The notes under the pieces are model-generated. The model searched no databases and had not been told where the DNA came from. It worked only from the letters and a program-made list of their open reading frames with translations. A DNA stretch of 17,330 nucleotides from Lysobacterales bacterium UBA5700 (GTDB lineage: Bacteria; Pseudomonadota; Gammaproteobacteria; Xanthomonadales; Xanthomonadaceae). Positions 16,105 through 17,330 of this stretch are shown piece after piece. The DNA lies in assembly GCA_002420085.1 (NCBI GenBank), contig DIHI01000108.1, positions 1-17,330 on the forward strand, in the 5' to 3' direction. The position numbers and the translations under genes are program-made. Within the stretch, counting starts at the first letter, position 1, and every line of letters begins with the position of its first letter.

Positions 16105-16902
16105 TCAGCCCAGCAGCGCGCGCAGCGCGGCAATGGTCGATGCGAACAACCGCTCCACCGGCTCGGCCAACGCACCGGCCTGGGCGAGCAACAGCACCAG
16201 ACCCATCAACAACGCCGCCGGCAAGCCGAGCGCGATCGGGTTCAGCGCCGGTGCCGCTCGCGCCAGCAGCCCGAAGCTCAGATTGACCGCCAGCATCGCG
16301 ATCATCGCCGGCAGCGCGATCGTGACCCCGACCCGAAACGCCATCGAAAGAAAATCGGGAATGCCCGCGATCAGCGCGACCGGATCCGGCAATGGCTGAC
16401 CCATCGGCAGCACCCGATAGCTTTCCACCAGGATCGAAAAGAACGCCAGGTGTGCCTCGAACGCGAAGAAAAACAGGGTCAGCACGATGTTGAACCACTG
16501 TCCGAGCAGACCGGAGCTCGCCCCACCGCGCAGTGGATCCGCCATCTGCGCGAAACTGAGCGCCATGCCCTGGGCGATCAGTTCGCCGGCCAGCGCACCG
16601 GCCTCGAACGCCAGACGTAGCGCGAAGCCGAGCACCACACCCAATGCCAACTCCCGAGCGACCGCCAACAGCGTGGCGGCATCGATGGCCAGCGCCGGCG
16701 GCAGGGGCAGGGCCGGTGCCAGCGCAGCCGACAAGGCCAGAACGACACTGACCCGAATCCGGGCCGGTACCACCCGCGCACCCAGCACCGGCGCCGCCAG
16801 CACCGCCGCCCCGACCCGCAGCGCAGTCCACACGACCATCTCGACCCAACCGAGCAGGCGATCACCCTCGATCAGGACCGCAGTAGCGGTGTCGATGGCC
16901 AT
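16105..16902 (-). CDS. fliR: Flagellar export gate protein FliR
   Basis: This 265-residue, strongly hydrophobic protein has the usual FliR length. Several membrane segments are visible: about residues 18-40 (ending in the APVLGARVVPARIR stretch), 48-66, 80-100 with following acidic residues, 125-150, 170-195 and 205-235. The family-typical region LIAQGMALSFAQMADP is at about residues 108-123. FliR joins FliP and FliQ in the export pore and contacts FlhB. It follows fliQ after 34 bases and its TGA is 4 bases before the flhB ATG, so it is co-transcribed and probably coupled. The protein itself shows nothing unusual apart from high alanine and leucine content. Confidence 0.96.
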   Translation of the reverse strand: MAIDTATAVLIEGDRLLGWVEMVVWTALRVGAAVLAAPVLGARVVPARIRVSVVLALSAALAPALPLPPALAIDAATLLAVARELALGVVLGFALRLAFEAGALAGELIAQGMALSFAQMADPLRGGASSGLLGQWFNIVLTLFFFAFEAHLAFFSILVESYRVLPMGQPLPDPVALIAGIPDFLSMAFRVGVTIALPAMIAMLAVNLSFGLLARAAPALNPIALGLPAALLMGLVLLLAQAGALAEPVERLFASTIAALRALLG

Positions 16903-16936
16903 GCGTGTGAATGGCTGCCGTCGGTCTTCGGCCCGA

Positions 16937-17206
16937 CTAGCCGATCAGCAGCGGGATGCGCTGGATCAGCGCACGAGTGAAATCGACCAGCGCACCAAGC
17001 AGCCAATGTCCGCTCAAGGCCAGCGCCGCCGCCAGGGCCAGCGCACGTGCCACGAACGAAATGGTCTGCTCGTTGATCTGGGTCGCCGCCTGGACGATGC
17101 CAACCAGCACACCGACCACCAGCACGGTCAGCAGCAAGGGGGCCGACACCAGCAGCGCCAGTTCCATTGCCGCACGCAGTTCGGTGAGCGCGAGTTCCGG
17201 CGTCAT
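16937..17206 (-). CDS. fliQ: Flagellar export gate protein FliQ
   Basis: This 89-residue protein has the usual FliQ length. It has two hydrophobic segments, roughly residues 15-40 and 53-75, separated by the family motif region around residues 41-52 ([12 protein letters not shown]). FliQ is a small membrane subunit of the flagellar type III export gate and packs around the FliP-FliR core. The ATG overlaps the fliP stop (ATGA), so the start is well fixed. The stop is TAG, followed by a 34-base gap before fliR. The gene lies in the conserved fliP-fliQ-fliR order. Confidence 0.97.
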   Translation of the reverse strand: MTPELALTELRAAMELALLVSAPLLLTVLVVGVLVGIVQAATQINEQTISFVARALALAAALALSGHWLLGALVDFTRALIQRIPLLIG

Positions 17207-17330
17207 ATCGGATTGAAACTCGCCGCCAGCGAACCGATGACCAGCGCCCAGCCATCCACCAGCACGAACAGCAGAATCTTGAACGGCGCCGACACCAGCA
17301 TCGGCGACAGCATCATCATGCCCATCGACA
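17203..17330 (-). CDS. fliP: Flagellar export gate protein FliP, C-terminal end (partial)
   Basis: Only the last 41 codons are in the window; the 5' part lies beyond position 17330. The visible end begins [17 protein letters not shown] and continues into a hydrophobic segment ([17 protein letters not shown]) before ending SFNPI and TGA. The MMMLSP...[13 protein letters not shown] pattern is typical of the FliP C-terminus. FliP assembles with FliQ and FliR into the export pore at the centre of the flagellar basal body in the inner membrane. Its TGA overlaps the fliQ ATG (ATGA at 17203-17206), which indicates translational coupling and supports the reading frame. Identification rests on this short tail plus the following fliQ-fliR-flhB-flhA order. 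Confidence 0.93.
   Translation of the reverse strand, partial: SMGMMMLSPMLVSAPFKILLFVLVDGWALVIGSLAASFNPI

Noticed and set aside
1..17330. Mobile elements, CRISPR arrays, tRNA/rRNA genes or a novel accessory system
   Set aside because: Genes on the minus strand fill nearly the whole window with conserved order, gaps are at most 101 bases, and no transposase, direct-repeat array or structured RNA was seen.

Overview
The window is one block of tightly packed genes, all on the minus strand, so transcription runs from high to low coordinates. It encodes the flagellar export gate, flagellar regulators, the stator and two chemotaxis gene sets. Base composition is high in G+C, with strong GC bias at third codon positions. 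Gene content and order (fliP-fliQ-fliR-flhB-flhA-flhF-flhG-fliA-cheY-cheZ-cheA-motC-motD-parC-parP) match the polar-flagellum locus of Pseudomonas and the Lysobacterales (Xanthomonadales). A second STAS-cheY-cheA-cheW-MCP set fused to it points more to the Lysobacterales side. This placement is an inference from synteny, without phylogeny.

Layout by transcription order. (1) 17330-12892: the end of fliP, then fliQ, fliR, flhB and flhA, which form the type III flagellar export gate. (2) 12836-10074: flhF (SRP-like GTPase), flhG/fleN (MinD-like ATPase) and fliA (sigma-28), which control flagellar placement, number and late gene expression. (3) 10053-7230: cheY, cheZ and cheA, the core flagellar chemotaxis relay. 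The cheB usually found after cheA in Pseudomonas is absent. (4) 7170-3809: motC and motD (stator), then parC and parP (ParA-type ATPase and CheW-like partner that place chemosensory arrays at the pole). (5) 3707-1: a second chemosensory set of STAS protein, second CheY, second CheA, CheW and the N-terminal PAS part of a methyl-accepting chemotaxis protein that runs off the window edge.

Most gene junctions overlap (ATGA or GTGA) or are separated by fewer than 65 bases, so long polycistronic transcripts are likely. The largest gap is 101 bases and no stretch over 300 bases lacks a gene. Two gaps hold sequences that closely match the sigma-28 (FliA) promoter, with exact 11-base spacers: one before motC (7180-7206) and one before the STAS gene (3743-3769). 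FliA, encoded in this window, therefore probably drives the stator/array-placement module and the second chemosensory module separately.

I found no mobile element, CRISPR array, RNA gene or clear terminator, and no wholly unknown gene system. The most useful observations are the two FliA promoters (one leaving motC almost leaderless), the missing cheB and single cheW alongside two CheA kinases, and the apparent split of the two CheY proteins into a motor-binding and a non-motor type.
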